A DNA stretch of 64,000 nt from Phyllobacteriaceae bacterium (GTDB lineage: Bacteria; Pseudomonadota; Alphaproteobacteria; Rhizobiales; Rhizobiaceae). The notes below the pieces were generated by a model, which had not been told where the DNA came from, made no database searches, and worked only from the letters and a program-made list of their open reading frames with translations. Below, piece by piece: positions 1 through 9,206 of this stretch. Both the position numbers and the translations under genes were made by a program. The stretch is from NCBI GenBank assembly GCA_016711085.1, contig JADJTR010000003.1, positions 1 through 64,000 of the forward strand, given 5' to 3'. The first letter of the stretch is position 1. The number at the start of each line of letters is the position of its first letter.

Positions 1-41
1 CGGCCTTGGCCGTGCCGGTTCGAGTCCGGCAGGGGGCACCA
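1..41 (+). tRNA. 3' end of a class II tRNA, probably tRNA-Leu (5' part outside window)
   Basis: The first 41 bases read as a long variable arm (CGGC-CTTG-GCCG), a five-pair T arm with TTCGAGT loop, the 3' acceptor strand AGGGGGC, discriminator A and an encoded CCA at 39-41. A long variable arm with discriminator A points to leucine; serine tRNAs usually have G there. The anticodon lies outside the window, so identity is inferred. Confidence 0.8.
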
Positions 42-81
42 CACCGCAGGCGAGGCTTGCGCCAACAGAAAGCGGTCCGCG

Positions 82-1842
82 ATGAGCCTGCCCGACACCA
101 TTCCCGCCGCGCTGGCCGGCGCGCTTGCCGCGCGCGGCTACGACCAGCTGACCGAAGTGCAGGCGCAGATGCTGACCGACGCCGCGCGGCGGGCCGACCT
201 TCTCGTCTCGGCCCAGACCGGTTCCGGCAAGACCGTCGCGTTCGGGCTGGCGCTCGCCGAAACGCTGCTTGACGGGGCCGACACGCTCGGCCCCGCCGGC
301 GCGCCGCTGGCGCTGGTCGTGGCGCCGACGCGCGAGCTGGCATTGCAGGTGCGCCGCGAACTGGAATGGCTGCTCGGGCCGGCCGGCGCGCGGCTCGCCT
401 CCTGCGTCGGCGGCATGGAAATGCGCAAGGAAATCCGGGCGCTCGATTTCGGGGCGCGCACATCGTCGTCGGCACGCCGGGGCGGCTGCGCGACCACATC
501 ACGCGCGGTTCGCTCGACCTCGACGCGGTCAAGGCCGTCGTGCTCGACGAGGCCGACGAGATGCTCGACCTCGGCTTTCGCGAGGACCTCGAATTCATCC
601 TCGACGCCACGCCGGGTGACCGGCGCACGCTGATGTTTTCGGCGACCGTTCCCGCGGCTATCGCCAAACTGGCGGCGACCTACCAGCGCAACGCCATGCG
701 CATCGCGGCGGGCGGCGAAAAGCGCCAGCACGCCGACATCGAATACCGCTTGATGACGACGCCGCCTCACGAACGCGACAACGCGCTGATCAATGCGCTG
801 CTTTATTTCGATTCGCCCGGCGCGATGGTGTTCTGCGCCACGCGCGAGGCGGTCAAGCATCTGGCGAGCCGGCTCGGAAACCGGGGCTTCGGCGTGGTGG
901 CGCTGTCGGGCGAGGTGGGCGAGGCCCGGAGCGCACGGCGGCGCTGCAGGCGATGCGCGACGGGCGCGCCGGGTCTGCGTCGCCACCGACGTGGCGGCGC
1001 GCGGCATCGACCTGCCCAATCTCGATCTCGTCGTCCATGCCGATCTGCCGAACAATGGCGAAACGCTGCTGCACCGTTCGGGCCGGACCGGACGCGCCGG
1101 GCGCAAGGGCGTTTGCGTGCTCGTCGCGCCGATGCAGCGCCGCCGCGCCGCCGAGCGCCTGCTGGCGGCGGCGAAAGTGGCGGCCGTGGCGATGCGGCCG
1201 CCGTCGCTTTCCGACATCGCGGCGCGCGAGCGTGAGCGGCTGATCGACGGGATTTCCGGCGAAGCGCCGGCCGGCGGCGACGAAGCCGACATTGCCGCCG
1301 AATTGCTGGCCCGGCACGGGGCGGAGGCGATTGCGCTGGCCTATGTGCGCCGCGTCCAGGCGACGCGGCCGGCCGGCGAAGACCTGTCGGATACGGGGCC
1401 GGCAGACGCCGGCGCACGCGACAAGGCCGACGACCGCTTCACCGGCGGCGTCTGGTTTCGCCTGGCCCAGGGGCGCAAGCACAATGTCGAGCCGCGCTGG
1501 CTGCTGCCGGCGCTGTGCAATCTCGGCCATCTCACCCGCAAGGACATCGGCGTCATCCGCATCCTCGATCACGAAACCCGTTTCGAGGTCAGGGCCGAGA
1601 AAGCCGACCGCTTTTTCGAGGCGGCGAGCCACGCCAAGGGTGGCGAAAAGGGGCTGAAGATCGCCCGGTTCGAGGGCGATCCGGCCGTGCTGCCGCCGCG
1701 CGAGCCGCGCGGGCCGGACGACAAGCCGCGCTTCAAGGCGAAAGCCGGCAAAACGGGCGCGCCGGCGCGGCCGGATGGCGGCAAGCCGGCATTCGACAAG
1801 CTTCGCAGGCCGTTCGGGAAAAAGGCGAAAAAGCCCCGCTAG
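82..1842 (+). CDS. DEAD-box RNA helicase, DbpA/CsdA-like (three apparent frameshifts)
   Basis: ATP-dependent RNA helicase, likely acting in ribosome assembly or RNA decay. Reading across three frames recovers all the core motifs in order: Q-motif region, AQTGSGKT (motif I), PTRELALQV (Ia), TPGRL (Ib), VLDEADEM (II), FSATVP (III), ATDVAARGID (V) and HRSGRTGRAG (VI). A C-terminal DbpA-type RNA-binding domain follows at about 1436-1630, then a basic tail. The frame breaks near 455, 927 and 970; each is repaired by restoring a single base (for example CGG before GTC at 972). The repaired protein is about 587 residues. Because every motif survives, I take this as an intact gene with sequence errors, although a decaying gene cannot be excluded. 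It starts 40 bases after the tRNA. Confidence 0.85.
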
Positions 1843-1910
1843 GCATGGCGCTTCCCTAATCTTCCGTTTGGACGCACACTCCCGGCTTCGTCACGCGGAG
1901 GGAGACCGCC

Positions 1911-2318
1911 ATGAAACACAATCATATCGCCATCTGGATTCTCGTCGTGGCCCATATGGCGCTCGGAATCCTGTGGTATTCGCCATTTCTGTTTCTCGAT
2001 CCTTGGGCGGCGGGTTTCCGTCTCGACGTGGCGACGATGGCGGAGCCCAACCCGATGGCGTTCGTGTTCGTCATCGGCGGCGCTGCGTTGTCCGGGTACG
2101 TGGCGTCGTGGCTGATCGGAAAGCTTGGCGTGACCGATATGGCAGGGGCAACGAAACTGGCGCTCATCCTGTGGGCAGGGCCGGTGTTTGCGGCGTTGGC
2201 GCCGCATTACCTGTTCGGCCAGATCGGGCTTGGCGCGCTAGCCATCGATCTTGCCAACACGCTGTTCGGCATGCTGATGACGACGATCGTACTGACGCTG
2301 TGGCGGGCAAAAAGCTAA
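1911..2318 (+). CDS. DUF1761-family small integral membrane protein
   Basis: This 135-residue protein has four predicted hydrophobic segments. The first carries the GILWYSPFLF stretch typical of the DUF1761 family, in which a Trp-Tyr-Ser-Pro motif closes the first helix. The function of the family is unknown. The start is supported by GGAGGGAGACC about 10 bases upstream (within 1896-1910). The stop lies one base from the stop of the convergent hydrolase gene, so the two genes face each other tail to tail with no room for a separate terminator. Confidence 0.75.
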   Translation: MKHNHIAIWILVVAHMALGILWYSPFLFLDPWAAGFRLDVATMAEPNPMAFVFVIGGAALSGYVASWLIGKLGVTDMAGATKLALILWAGPVFAALAPHYLFGQIGLGALAIDLANTLFGMLMTTIVLTLWRAKS

Positions 2319-2319
2319 G

Positions 2320-2970
2320 TCAGCGCAAATTCGCGCCCATAAAGGCGACGGTTCGGTCGAATGCCAGATCGGCGGCCTTGACGTCGAAGGCGTCGCTGGC
2401 GCTTTCGGCGAACCAGTGGCCGGTTCCCGGATAGTCGAACGCCAGATAGCGGCGGCCCGCCTTGGCCAGCGCCAGTTCCATGTTTCGCCGCGCCGATGCC
2501 GATACGAACGGATCGCGATCGGCGAAATGGGCGAGGAACGGCGTCGCAGTCAACGAAAAATCGGTCGATCGGGCGGCGTAATAGAGAACCACGGCGCCGA
2601 CCGGCAATTCAGGTCTTTGCGTGAGCCAGACGGCCCAGTGCCCGCCCATGGAGAAACCGACGAGACCGACGTGTCGAGACGACGCGCGCGGATCGGCGAC
2701 GAGCGCTTCGATGGCGCGGACGATCGTGCGATACATCGGTTGCCGCCGTCGCGCGCGGCGCAAGACCCGGGCGTCCGCCTCGGTTTCGGCGACGCGTCCG
2801 CCATAAAGATCGACGCAGCCGACGAGGAATCCCTGCCGCGCGAGATTCCAAGCATAATCCGTGAACGATTGGGTCAGGCCCCACCACGAATGCAGCAGCA
2901 AGACCGGCGGGCCCTTGCCCTTCGGCGGCCCGATGACAACCGGAAGCGATTTGTCGGCCGACTCCAGCAT
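2320..2970 (-). CDS. dienelactone hydrolase family alpha/beta-hydrolase
   Basis: A 216-residue alpha/beta-hydrolase of the dienelactone hydrolase fold, the usual length for the family. The nucleophile elbow reads GFSMGG, so the nucleophile is Ser, where classical dienelactone hydrolases have Cys. The acid appears in HFADRDPF and the catalytic His in GTGHWF. The oxyanion loop begins at LLHSWWG near the N-terminus. No signal peptide is visible, so it is probably cytosolic. The substrate cannot be read from the sequence; Ser-type members are often esterases. It stands alone, convergent with the DUF1761 gene. Confidence 0.8.
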   Translation of the reverse strand: MLESADKSLPVVIGPPKGKGPPVLLLHSWWGLTQSFTDYAWNLARQGFLVGCVDLYGGRVAETEADARVLRRARRRQPMYRTIVRAIEALVADPRASSRHVGLVGFSMGGHWAVWLTQRPELPVGAVVLYYAARSTDFSLTATPFLAHFADRDPFVSASARRNMELALAKAGRRYLAFDYPGTGHWFAESASDAFDVKAADLAFDRTVAFMGANLR

Positions 2971-3063
2971 GGGCGCAGTTTACCTGCCGAGACGGATTGC
3001 GCCTTGACGCGACGCAAGCCAGACTGGCGAAATAGCCGGAGCGTTCGGCAGGGAGGGCAAGCC

Positions 3064-3471
3064 ATGACCGGAACCGAAATCGCCTTTTTCGGGCTCATCG
3101 CCTGGACGCTGCTGCTGCTCGGGATCATCGCCTGGTTGAGGGTCAGCGCGACGCTGGCGCGCACGCGCAAGCCGAATTCGTTCAAGCCGACCGGCGAGGA
3201 CATGGCGCCCTTCGGCCAGCGGGTGACGCGGGCGCACGCCAATTGCTACGAACATCTGCCCTTCGCGCTGGCGCTGCTGCTCTACGCGATGCATGCCGGC
3301 AACACCGGCGTCACCGACGCGACCGGGCCACTCTTCCTGTTGCTGCGCGTGACGCAGTCGTCGCTGCATTTGTGGTCGACGCGCAACCGGGTCGTCGTCT
3401 GGCGGTTCTATGCGTTTTTGGCGCAAATCGTGCTGATGACCGTCTGGCTGATCGCGCTGGCGTTCGGTTGA
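3064..3471 (+). CDS. MAPEG-family membrane protein
   Basis: A 135-residue protein with four predicted transmembrane helices, matching the MAPEG superfamily (membrane-associated proteins in eicosanoid and glutathione metabolism) in length and layout. The conserved cytoplasmic loop after helix 1 contains the RAHANCYEHLPFAL stretch, corresponding to the family pattern of R-x-x-N-x-x-E. The start at 3064 is chosen because GGCAGGGAGGGCAA precedes it and the hydrophobic segment follows at once. Bacterial members are mostly uncharacterised; a role in glutathione-dependent detoxification is inference from the family. The divergent neighbour is the dienelactone-type hydrolase. Confidence 0.8.
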   Translation: MTGTEIAFFGLIAWTLLLLGIIAWLRVSATLARTRKPNSFKPTGEDMAPFGQRVTRAHANCYEHLPFALALLLYAMHAGNTGVTDATGPLFLLLRVTQSSLHLWSTRNRVVVWRFYAFLAQIVLMTVWLIALAFG

Positions 3472-3475
3472 CGGC

Positions 3476-4366
3476 TCAAAAACCCGAGAACACCGCGTAG
3501 AGAAAGTCGAGCGTGGCGCGCACCCGGGGATTGGCGTTGCGGCCTGCCGGCATGACGGCGTGCATGTCCGGACCCGCCGGCTGGAAGCGCTCCAGCACCG
3601 GCGTCAGGCGGCCGTCGGCGACGAAAATCGCGGCCATGAACGAGAAAACCTGCGCCACGCCGCCGCCGGCCGCCGCCGCGTCGACCAGGAACTCGCCTTC
3701 GTCGACAACCAGCCCGGGCGAGGGCGGCAGTTCGAATTCGCGGCCGGCGTCATGGAATCGCCAGGGCGCGACACGGCCCGAAGGCGCCAGAAAGGCGAGG
3801 CCGCGATGCGCGGCGAGCGCGGCCGGCGTCTCCGGGACGCCATGTTCGGCCAGATATTCCGGCGAGGCGACCATCGTCCAGCGCAGGCCGGCGAGACGGC
3901 GACTGACGAGGTCGGCTTCGCCCGGCGCGCCGATGCGGATGGCGATGTCGACACGTTCGCCCGGCAGATCGACCCGGCGGTCGGTCAGTTCGAGGCGAAC
4001 CGACAAGGCGGGATGGAGGCGGAGGAATTCCGGCAGTTTGCCCGCAAGCAGGCGGCCGACGATGAAGGGCGCGGTGACGACGATCTCGCCGCTCATCGAA
4101 GAGCGCGCCTCGGCGGCCTCGCCGGCGCCGGCTTCGACTTCGCGCGAAGCGGCGAGGCAACGCTCGCGGAAGCGCTCGCCTTCCGGCGTCAGCGTCACCC
4201 GTCTGGTCGTGCGCAGGAACAGCGCCACGCCGAGGCGGCGCTCCAGCCGCGCCACGGCTTTCGACATGGCCGCCGGCGTCAGGGCGAGCCGATCCGCGCC
4301 CTTGCGGAAACTGCCCTCGGCGGCGACCGCGAGGAACGGTTCGATATCGGAAAACAGGCCGGTCAT
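3476..4366 (-). CDS. LysR-family transcriptional regulator
   Basis: A 296-residue LysR regulator of normal length. The winged helix-turn-helix occupies about residues 1-60, with the typical FRKGADRLALTPAAMSKAVA recognition region and the TRRVTLTPEG wing. It is followed by a substrate-binding domain in which MSGEIVVTAPF starts the first subdomain. It is divergent from the oxidoreductase/SDR pair across 103 bases, the arrangement in which LysR proteins usually control the facing operon. The gap contains the palindrome TGAATTCA around 4384 and a GCGA/TCGC dyad around 4431, either of which could be operator material. The inducer is unknown. Confidence 0.88.
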   Translation of the reverse strand: MTGLFSDIEPFLAVAAEGSFRKGADRLALTPAAMSKAVARLERRLGVALFLRTTRRVTLTPEGERFRERCLAASREVEAGAGEAAEARSSMSGEIVVTAPFIVGRLLAGKLPEFLRLHPALSVRLELTDRRVDLPGERVDIAIRIGAPGEADLVSRRLAGLRWTMVASPEYLAEHGVPETPAALAAHRGLAFLAPSGRVAPWRFHDAGREFELPPSPGLVVDEGEFLVDAAAAGGGVAQVFSFMAAIFVADGRLTPVLERFQPAGPDMHAVMPAGRNANPRVRATLDFLYAVFSGF

Positions 4367-4469
4367 GCGTGATTATTAACTTGAATTCACCAGTGCGTAA
4401 ATCTCCGCGGTCTCCCTGTCGCGGCAAGACGCGATTATAGTCGCCTCACGCTCAAAACAGGAGGCAATC

Positions 4470-5150
4470 ATGAAAATCGGCATTTTCGGCACCGGCCCGG
4501 TTGGCCAAACGCTGGCGGCAAAACTGGCCTCGCTCGGCCACGACGTGTTCATCGGCACGCGCGATCCCGCCGCGACGCTCAAGCGCAACGACAACGATTC
4601 CTTCGGCAATCCGCCGTTCCGGGTGTGGAAGGAGAAGCATGGCTCGATCGGATTCGACGGGTTCGCCGAGGCGGCGCGCCACGGCGAATTGCTGATCAAC
4701 GCCACCAACGGCAATGGCGCGCTCGCGGCGATCGACGCGGCCGGCGCCGACGCGGTCGACGGCAAGGTGCTGATCGACGTCTCCAATCCGCTCGATTTCT
4801 CGCGCGGCATGCCGCCATCATTGTCGGTCTGCAACACCGATTCGCTCGGCGAGCAGATCCAGCGCGCCGCGCCGCGCGCCCGCGTGGTCAAGACGCTCAA
4901 CACCGTCAACGCGCACCTGATGGTCGATCCCGGACAGCTTGCCGGCGGCGATCACACCATGTTCGTCTGCGGCAACGACGCGGCCGCAAAGGCGGAGGCG
5001 AAGGCGCTGCTCGAAGGTTTCGGCTGGCGCGACATCGTCGATCTCGGCGACATTGCCAACGCGCGCGGAACGGAAATGTACTTGCCGCTGTGGGTGCGCT
5101 TGTGGATGGCGACGCAAAGCCCGATGTTCTCCATCAAATTGGTGCGCTGA
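4470..5150 (+). CDS. NADPH-dependent F420 reductase-like oxidoreductase
   Basis: A 226-residue Rossmann-fold protein. The N-terminal GIFGTGPVGQTLA provides the GxGxxG dinucleotide loop, followed by the FIGTRDP segment expected to bind the NADP phosphate through Arg. The layout matches the NADP oxidoreductase, coenzyme F420-dependent superfamily (FNO-like and YhaK/azaserine-type NADPH dehydrogenases). Alphaproteobacteria generally lack F420, so the actual substrate is probably something else. RBS AGGAGGCA precedes the ATG. The SDR gene starts 16 bases after its stop, so the two form an operon, probably controlled by the divergent LysR protein. Confidence 0.8.
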   Translation: MKIGIFGTGPVGQTLAAKLASLGHDVFIGTRDPAATLKRNDNDSFGNPPFRVWKEKHGSIGFDGFAEAARHGELLINATNGNGALAAIDAAGADAVDGKVLIDVSNPLDFSRGMPPSLSVCNTDSLGEQIQRAAPRARVVKTLNTVNAHLMVDPGQLAGGDHTMFVCGNDAAAKAEAKALLEGFGWRDIVDLGDIANARGTEMYLPLWVRLWMATQSPMFSIKLVR

Positions 5151-5166
5151 AGAGGAGGCCCGGCCG

Positions 5167-5859
5167 ATGGCTGGAACGAACAAGGTCGCTGTCGTCACCG
5201 GGGCCTCGCGCGGCCTCGGCCTGGAAGCCTGCCGGCAAATGGCGGCGAAGGGCTTTCATGTTGTGCTCGCGGCGCGCACGGCGGACTCTGTCGCGGCCGG
5301 ACTGAAGGCCCTCGGCGAAGGCGAGGGGCGCGTGCTCGACGTGTCGGATGATGCATCCGTCGACGCTTTCTTCGACTGGCTTGCGGCGGCCCATGGACGG
5401 CTCGACATTCTGGTCAACAACGCCGGACGGTGGTTCGGCGAAACGGCCAGCCTGGCGAACGCCGACGGCCCCGCGATGCTTTCGGCGCTGTCCAACAATT
5501 CCGTTTCGGCCTGGCGCATGATGCGCAGGGCCGTGCCATTGATGAACGCGGCCGGCCACGGCCGCATCGTCAATGTCTCTTCGGGCCTCGGCCAACTCTC
5601 CGACATGGGCGGCGGCTCGGCCGCCTATCGTGTCTCCAAGGCGGCGCTCAACGCCATGACCATCGTCGCGGCGCACGAGGCGAAGGGCGACGTGAAGGTC
5701 AATGCGGTCTGTCCCGGCTGGGTGCGGACCGACATGGGCGGCAAAGGCGCGCCGCTCGGCGTCGAGGAGGGCGCTTCCGGCATTGTCTGGGCGGCGACGC
5801 TTCCCGCCGACGGTCCGAATGGCGGCTTCTTCCGCCATGGCAAGCGGATCGAATGGTGA
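5167..5859 (+). CDS. short-chain dehydrogenase/reductase
   Basis: A 230-residue classical SDR. It shows TGASRGLG for the nucleotide loop (about residues 11-18), NNAG after the fourth strand, a catalytic Ser in IVNVSSG, YxxxK as YRVSK, and the PGWVRTDMGG loop. The shape resembles carbonyl reductase-like SDRs. The RBS AGAGGAGGC lies just upstream, and the gene is 16 bases from the preceding NADP oxidoreductase, so both are presumably co-transcribed. The substrate is not determinable from sequence. Confidence 0.87.
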   Translation: MAGTNKVAVVTGASRGLGLEACRQMAAKGFHVVLAARTADSVAAGLKALGEGEGRVLDVSDDASVDAFFDWLAAAHGRLDILVNNAGRWFGETASLANADGPAMLSALSNNSVSAWRMMRRAVPLMNAAGHGRIVNVSSGLGQLSDMGGGSAAYRVSKAALNAMTIVAAHEAKGDVKVNAVCPGWVRTDMGGKGAPLGVEEGASGIVWAATLPADGPNGGFFRHGKRIEW

Positions 5860-5863
5860 AGCC

Positions 5864-6091
5864 TCAGGCGGCGTTGCGGGGCACGGTCTCGCAAGGCCGG
5901 GCGGAGTGCGGCGCGGCGGCGCGGTTTTCGCGCAAATCGGCGGCGAAGACAGCGGCGGCCAGTTCGCTTGCCTCAAGCGTGCCCATGGCGATTCCGGCGG
6001 CGCGGCAGCGCTCGGCCAGCAGGGCATGCAGCCGCGATTCGCGCTGCGGATCGAGGCCCAGCCCCCGAAAGGTCGGAAATCCGGTGCGCAT
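5864..6091 (-). CDS. small hypothetical protein (75 residues)
   Basis: A 75-residue open frame convergent with the SDR gene; the stops are four bases apart. The start at 6091 is preceded by GGCGAGGATGGGACG on its own strand; an in-frame ATG 12 codons upstream (6127) is an alternative. The product has a helical centre (LDPQRESRLHALLAERCRAA) and an Arg/Pro-rich tail with no recognisable domain. I do not recognise it. Codon use resembles the neighbours and the RBS is decent, so it is probably real, but not certainly. Confidence 0.45.
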   Translation of the reverse strand: MRTGFPTFRGLGLDPQRESRLHALLAERCRAAGIAMGTLEASELAAAVFAADLRENRAAAPHSARPCETVPRNAA

Positions 6092-6210
6092 CGTCCCATC
6101 CTCGCCGTTTTCAACGCCCGCCTTCATCCGCCGGCCATTGCATAACGCGTGGCGATGACCCCCGCGTGACGAACCCGCGGCGATTTCGCGGCAACGGTTT
6201 TTCGAGCCGG

Positions 6211-6675
6211 CTACGGCTTGGCGACCATGATGTAAAGGTTGGCGAGCGGCAGAAGCGTGGCGACGACGCCCCAGAAGATCCAGCGGCGATTGAGCCGCCA
6301 ATAGGCGTCCGGGATGGCGCTGCCGGCCCCGAATTCTCGGGAGAGTTTCTGCTGCGCCAACTGGGTTGGCGCCAGAATGGCGATCCAGATCAATCCGGAG
6401 GCGATGAACAGCGATTGGCCCCAGATCATCCAGTGGTCGCTCCACAGTGCGAAGCCTCCGACCCAAGCCATGCCGTAGGCGCCGGCAAGGACCAGCAGGA
6501 TGCCGGGAAGGGTGAAAACGATGTCGGTCAAGTTGACCATGCGCTGGGCGAAGGCGACGATTTTCGGCTCGCTGGTCCAGTCGGCGAGGAGCTTCCAGAA
6601 TGCCGTGACCATGATGTTGCCGAGCAGAAGCACGACACCGAACAGATGCAGCGATTTGAACAAGAGGTAGCTCAT
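6211..6675 (-). CDS. DUF2269-family integral membrane protein
   Basis: A 154-residue membrane protein with four predicted helices. It starts MSYLLFKSLHLFGVVLLLGN, the N-terminal signature of the DUF2269 family (helix 1 with an internal Lys-x-x-His, often linked to heme- or redox-associated membrane proteins; this link is inference). The third helix region reads PGILLVLAGAYGMAW. Its ATG overlaps the TAA of the upstream small membrane gene as TAATG, which indicates translational coupling. It is the last gene of a minus-strand operon beginning with the FAD oxidoreductase. Confidence 0.75.
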   Translation of the reverse strand: MSYLLFKSLHLFGVVLLLGNIMVTAFWKLLADWTSEPKIVAFAQRMVNLTDIVFTLPGILLVLAGAYGMAWVGGFALWSDHWMIWGQSLFIASGLIWIAILAPTQLAQQKLSREFGAGSAIPDAYWRLNRRWIFWGVVATLLPLANLYIMVAKP

Positions 6676-6892
6676 TACCGATTGCGCTTTGGCCTGCCGG
6701 AGCGAAGCGCGGATGAAAGCAATGGCAGGCCAGCCACGCGCCGCTGAGGCCCATCGCCGGAAAAACGCCAAAAAGAACAACGGCCGAAAACGACGGATTT
6801 TCAGCCCAGGGCGAATAGAGATAGACGCCGACGACCATGGCGGCGGCGACATGAAGCCATTGAATGGCGCGTCTGGTCGAGGCGGGCGTCAT
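6675..6892 (-). CDS. small membrane protein (one apparent frameshift)
   Basis: The N-terminal part encodes about 53 residues with two hydrophobic segments (AAMVVGVYLYSPWA, and VLFGVFPAMGLSGAWLA). In that frame the sequence would run on through the next gene. Restoring one base near 6730 moves it into a frame that ends in a basic tail and a TAA overlapping the DUF2269 start (TAATG), giving a 72-residue protein. The repair matches the single-base losses seen elsewhere in the window. Its ATG also overlaps the stop of the upstream oxidoreductase (ATGA), so three genes are chained. Function unknown. Confidence 0.6.
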
Positions 6893-9083
6893 CGCGGATC
6901 TCCATGGTTGACTGGAGCGGCAGGGTCGGTGCGGAGTGCGCGCGGGCGCCCTGTCGCCGTCAGCAATCCGGGGAGCAACGCCTTGGCGGCGTGCGCGCCG
7001 GACATGGCCACCGCCTCGATGCCTGGTCCGTGGGTCGCAGCGCCGGCGATGACAAGGTTGCGTAACGGCGTTCTCTGCGGTGCGGCGCTCTCCCGGCGCG
7101 ATTCGACGCCATAAATCGCGCCGAGGGCAGTTCGGGCGTAGCGCTGGTAGGTGAGCGGGCTCGATTCTGCACGGAAAACAATACGTTCGTCGATGTCGGG
7201 CACGACCAACCGGGCGCGCGCGATGAGCCGGTCGCCGAATTCGCGTTTGCGCGCCCGATAGGCCTTCGAGGCGCGATAAACCTCAAGCGCACGGGAATCG
7301 CGCGCGCCATTCGGCGGAAACCAGGTTTGCGCCTCGCCGGCCGGCAGCAATTGGAGGATTTCCAGCGTCGAATAGCCCTCGGGCGCGCATGACGGATCGA
7401 CAGATGTCGCGGCGACGAGTTCGGCGATGCCGTCGGACGCCTCGACATGAACGATCGCCGGCAAATCGAGAGTGCCCCTGATCCCCAGAGCGACGCCAAA
7501 GGCGGAGCAGGAGGGGGCGGGTCGCCCGCCTGCATGCGCAGTGTCGCGGCGGCATCGGCGTCGGCGATCAAATTTCCGGTCAAAAGGGTGAAGTCGGCGT
7601 TACTGACGACAGCGCCGGCGGCGACGTGGCGAGCCGCGCCATTGTGGCCGCGAACCGTCAAACTGGTGGCGACGCCGTTGTCGCTGGTAATCGATTCGAC
7701 CGCGGTTTTCAGGTGGATGACGCCGCCGCGCGCTTCGATCGCGCCGACAAGCGCATCGGCCATGCGGCCCGAACCGCCAACCGGGTAATGGCCGCCGGAG
7801 AAATAATAGCCGAAAATCGGCGCCATGCGCGCAACCGACAATGCCGAGGTGTCGTCGGTCACATATCCCGAAATTGCATTGATCCAGCGGCGCGCGCCGG
7901 CGCCGGTGATGCGGCGAGCGACGAACGCGTCCCAGGACTCCTCCATCCAATCGACGGCTTGCGGAAAGGCGCGGGCGAGATCGAGCAATCCATCGATGGT
8001 CCGGGGCATGCCGAGTACGCCGCCTTGGTCTCTGCCGGTCGATGACATCGCTGAGTAGACGGCAAAAACGTCTTCGAAAAGCTGTCGAATGCCTTTGGCT
8101 TCGTCCGGGTAGGCAGCACCGAGGGTTTCGGCGTAAGCGCGCCAGTCGCGCGGCACGTTAATCCGGCGCCCGTCGATGAAATACGCGTGATCGAGGCGCA
8201 TCCACGTCATCTCGCTGGATATTCCGAGGCGGTCGAATAGCGCCCGTAACTGCCCGCCGTCATGCCAGCCGGAGATGTCGTGAACGCCTGAATCGAAACG
8301 GAAAACCAGCGGTTTGCCGGTTACCGGGTTACGCCCGCGGGCCCGACGCAACCAATTGTGGGCGAAGCCGCCGGGTAAATTGTGCTGCTCGAAAACTGCG
8401 ACTTTCAATCCGGCGTCGGCGAGCAGCGCGGCGGCGGTCAGCCCCCCAATGCCGGCGCCGACGACCGCCACGTCGAGTGCGCCGGCCTGCGCCGAGACCG
8501 GGGGAGCGCCAAGTGCGAAGGGCGCCGGCCAGTCATTGCGGCGGTCACCTGCGGCTTTCGCCTCGAGGCTGCGCCGCATCAGATGGCGCGGCAGCAGCGC
8601 GCTGGCGACGCCGCCGAGGATGAGCGGAGCCCATGTCCAATGAGTCGACAAACGAAGCGCCAAAGACAGCGCCGCCCAGCCGAACAACGCAGCCCACATG
8701 GCCGAAAACCGAATATTGATGGCGCGAAACAGCGCGGTGACGCTCAGCCCGCCATACTCGGCGTTGGCGAATTCCGCGGTCCACGGTTTGCCTGTCGCCA
8801 GGCTCGCCGAAGCGCCGAAAGCGAGCGCCGCGAAAATTAGGATACGATCAAATCGGTCTGGCCACTGGGGCGCTGCCCAAGCGGCAAAGGCAAGGATGGC
8901 GAACGCCGTAATCAGCGCGATGTCGAAAGGCAGCGGCACGGCGACTCCGCGCCGCCGGATCGACCATGCCGCGACCCATGCCAATGCCGCGGTGGCGCCG
9001 ATGGCGGGGTGGCCGTAAGCGGCTGCGGCGAAATAGATCAGCAAGGACAGCAGTTTGGCCTGGACGGCAAGAAGCGTTCTCAC
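6889..9083 (-). CDS. membrane-anchored FAD oxidoreductase, CrtI/CrtISO-like (one apparent frameshift)
   Basis: The repaired protein is about 731 residues. Residues 1-170 form a membrane domain of roughly five hydrophobic segments. After a linker, the GMC-unlike FAD fold starts at DVAVVGAGIGGLTAAALL, the ADP-binding dyad of the phytoene desaturase/carotene isomerase family, followed by the LPGGFAHNW loop, the SGVHDISGW stretch and the SGYVTDDTS region. The frame breaks near 7487; restoring one base in a C-rich run joins it to the remaining 190 residues, which end in the family's C-terminal FAD loop (NLVIAGAATHGPGIEAVAMSG). Substrates of such CrtISO/RetSat-like proteins include carotenoids and retinoids, but no crt gene is nearby. 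It is the first gene of a three-gene operon and is divergent from the TetR gene. Confidence 0.78.
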
Positions 9084-9125
9084 ACGCGGTCTCCAGCGAA
9101 AAGGCCGTGATTTTCCAATGAGCTT

Positions 9126-9158
9126 ACACCGTAAACATAGCTGGTTTGTTTACAGTGT
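9126..9158. promoter_or_regulatory. putative TetR-family operator (inverted repeat)
   Basis: ACACCGTAAACA is separated by nine bases from TGTTTACAGTGT: 12-base arms with one mismatch. It lies midway between the divergent FAD-oxidoreductase operon and the TetR gene, the classical place for an autoregulated TetR operator. Seen directly; the binding protein is inferred from position. Confidence 0.7.
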
Positions 9159-9206
9159 CAACTCCAACTGTTAGATGCGGTCACCTACGCCCGGGGCGAA
9201 CCGGGG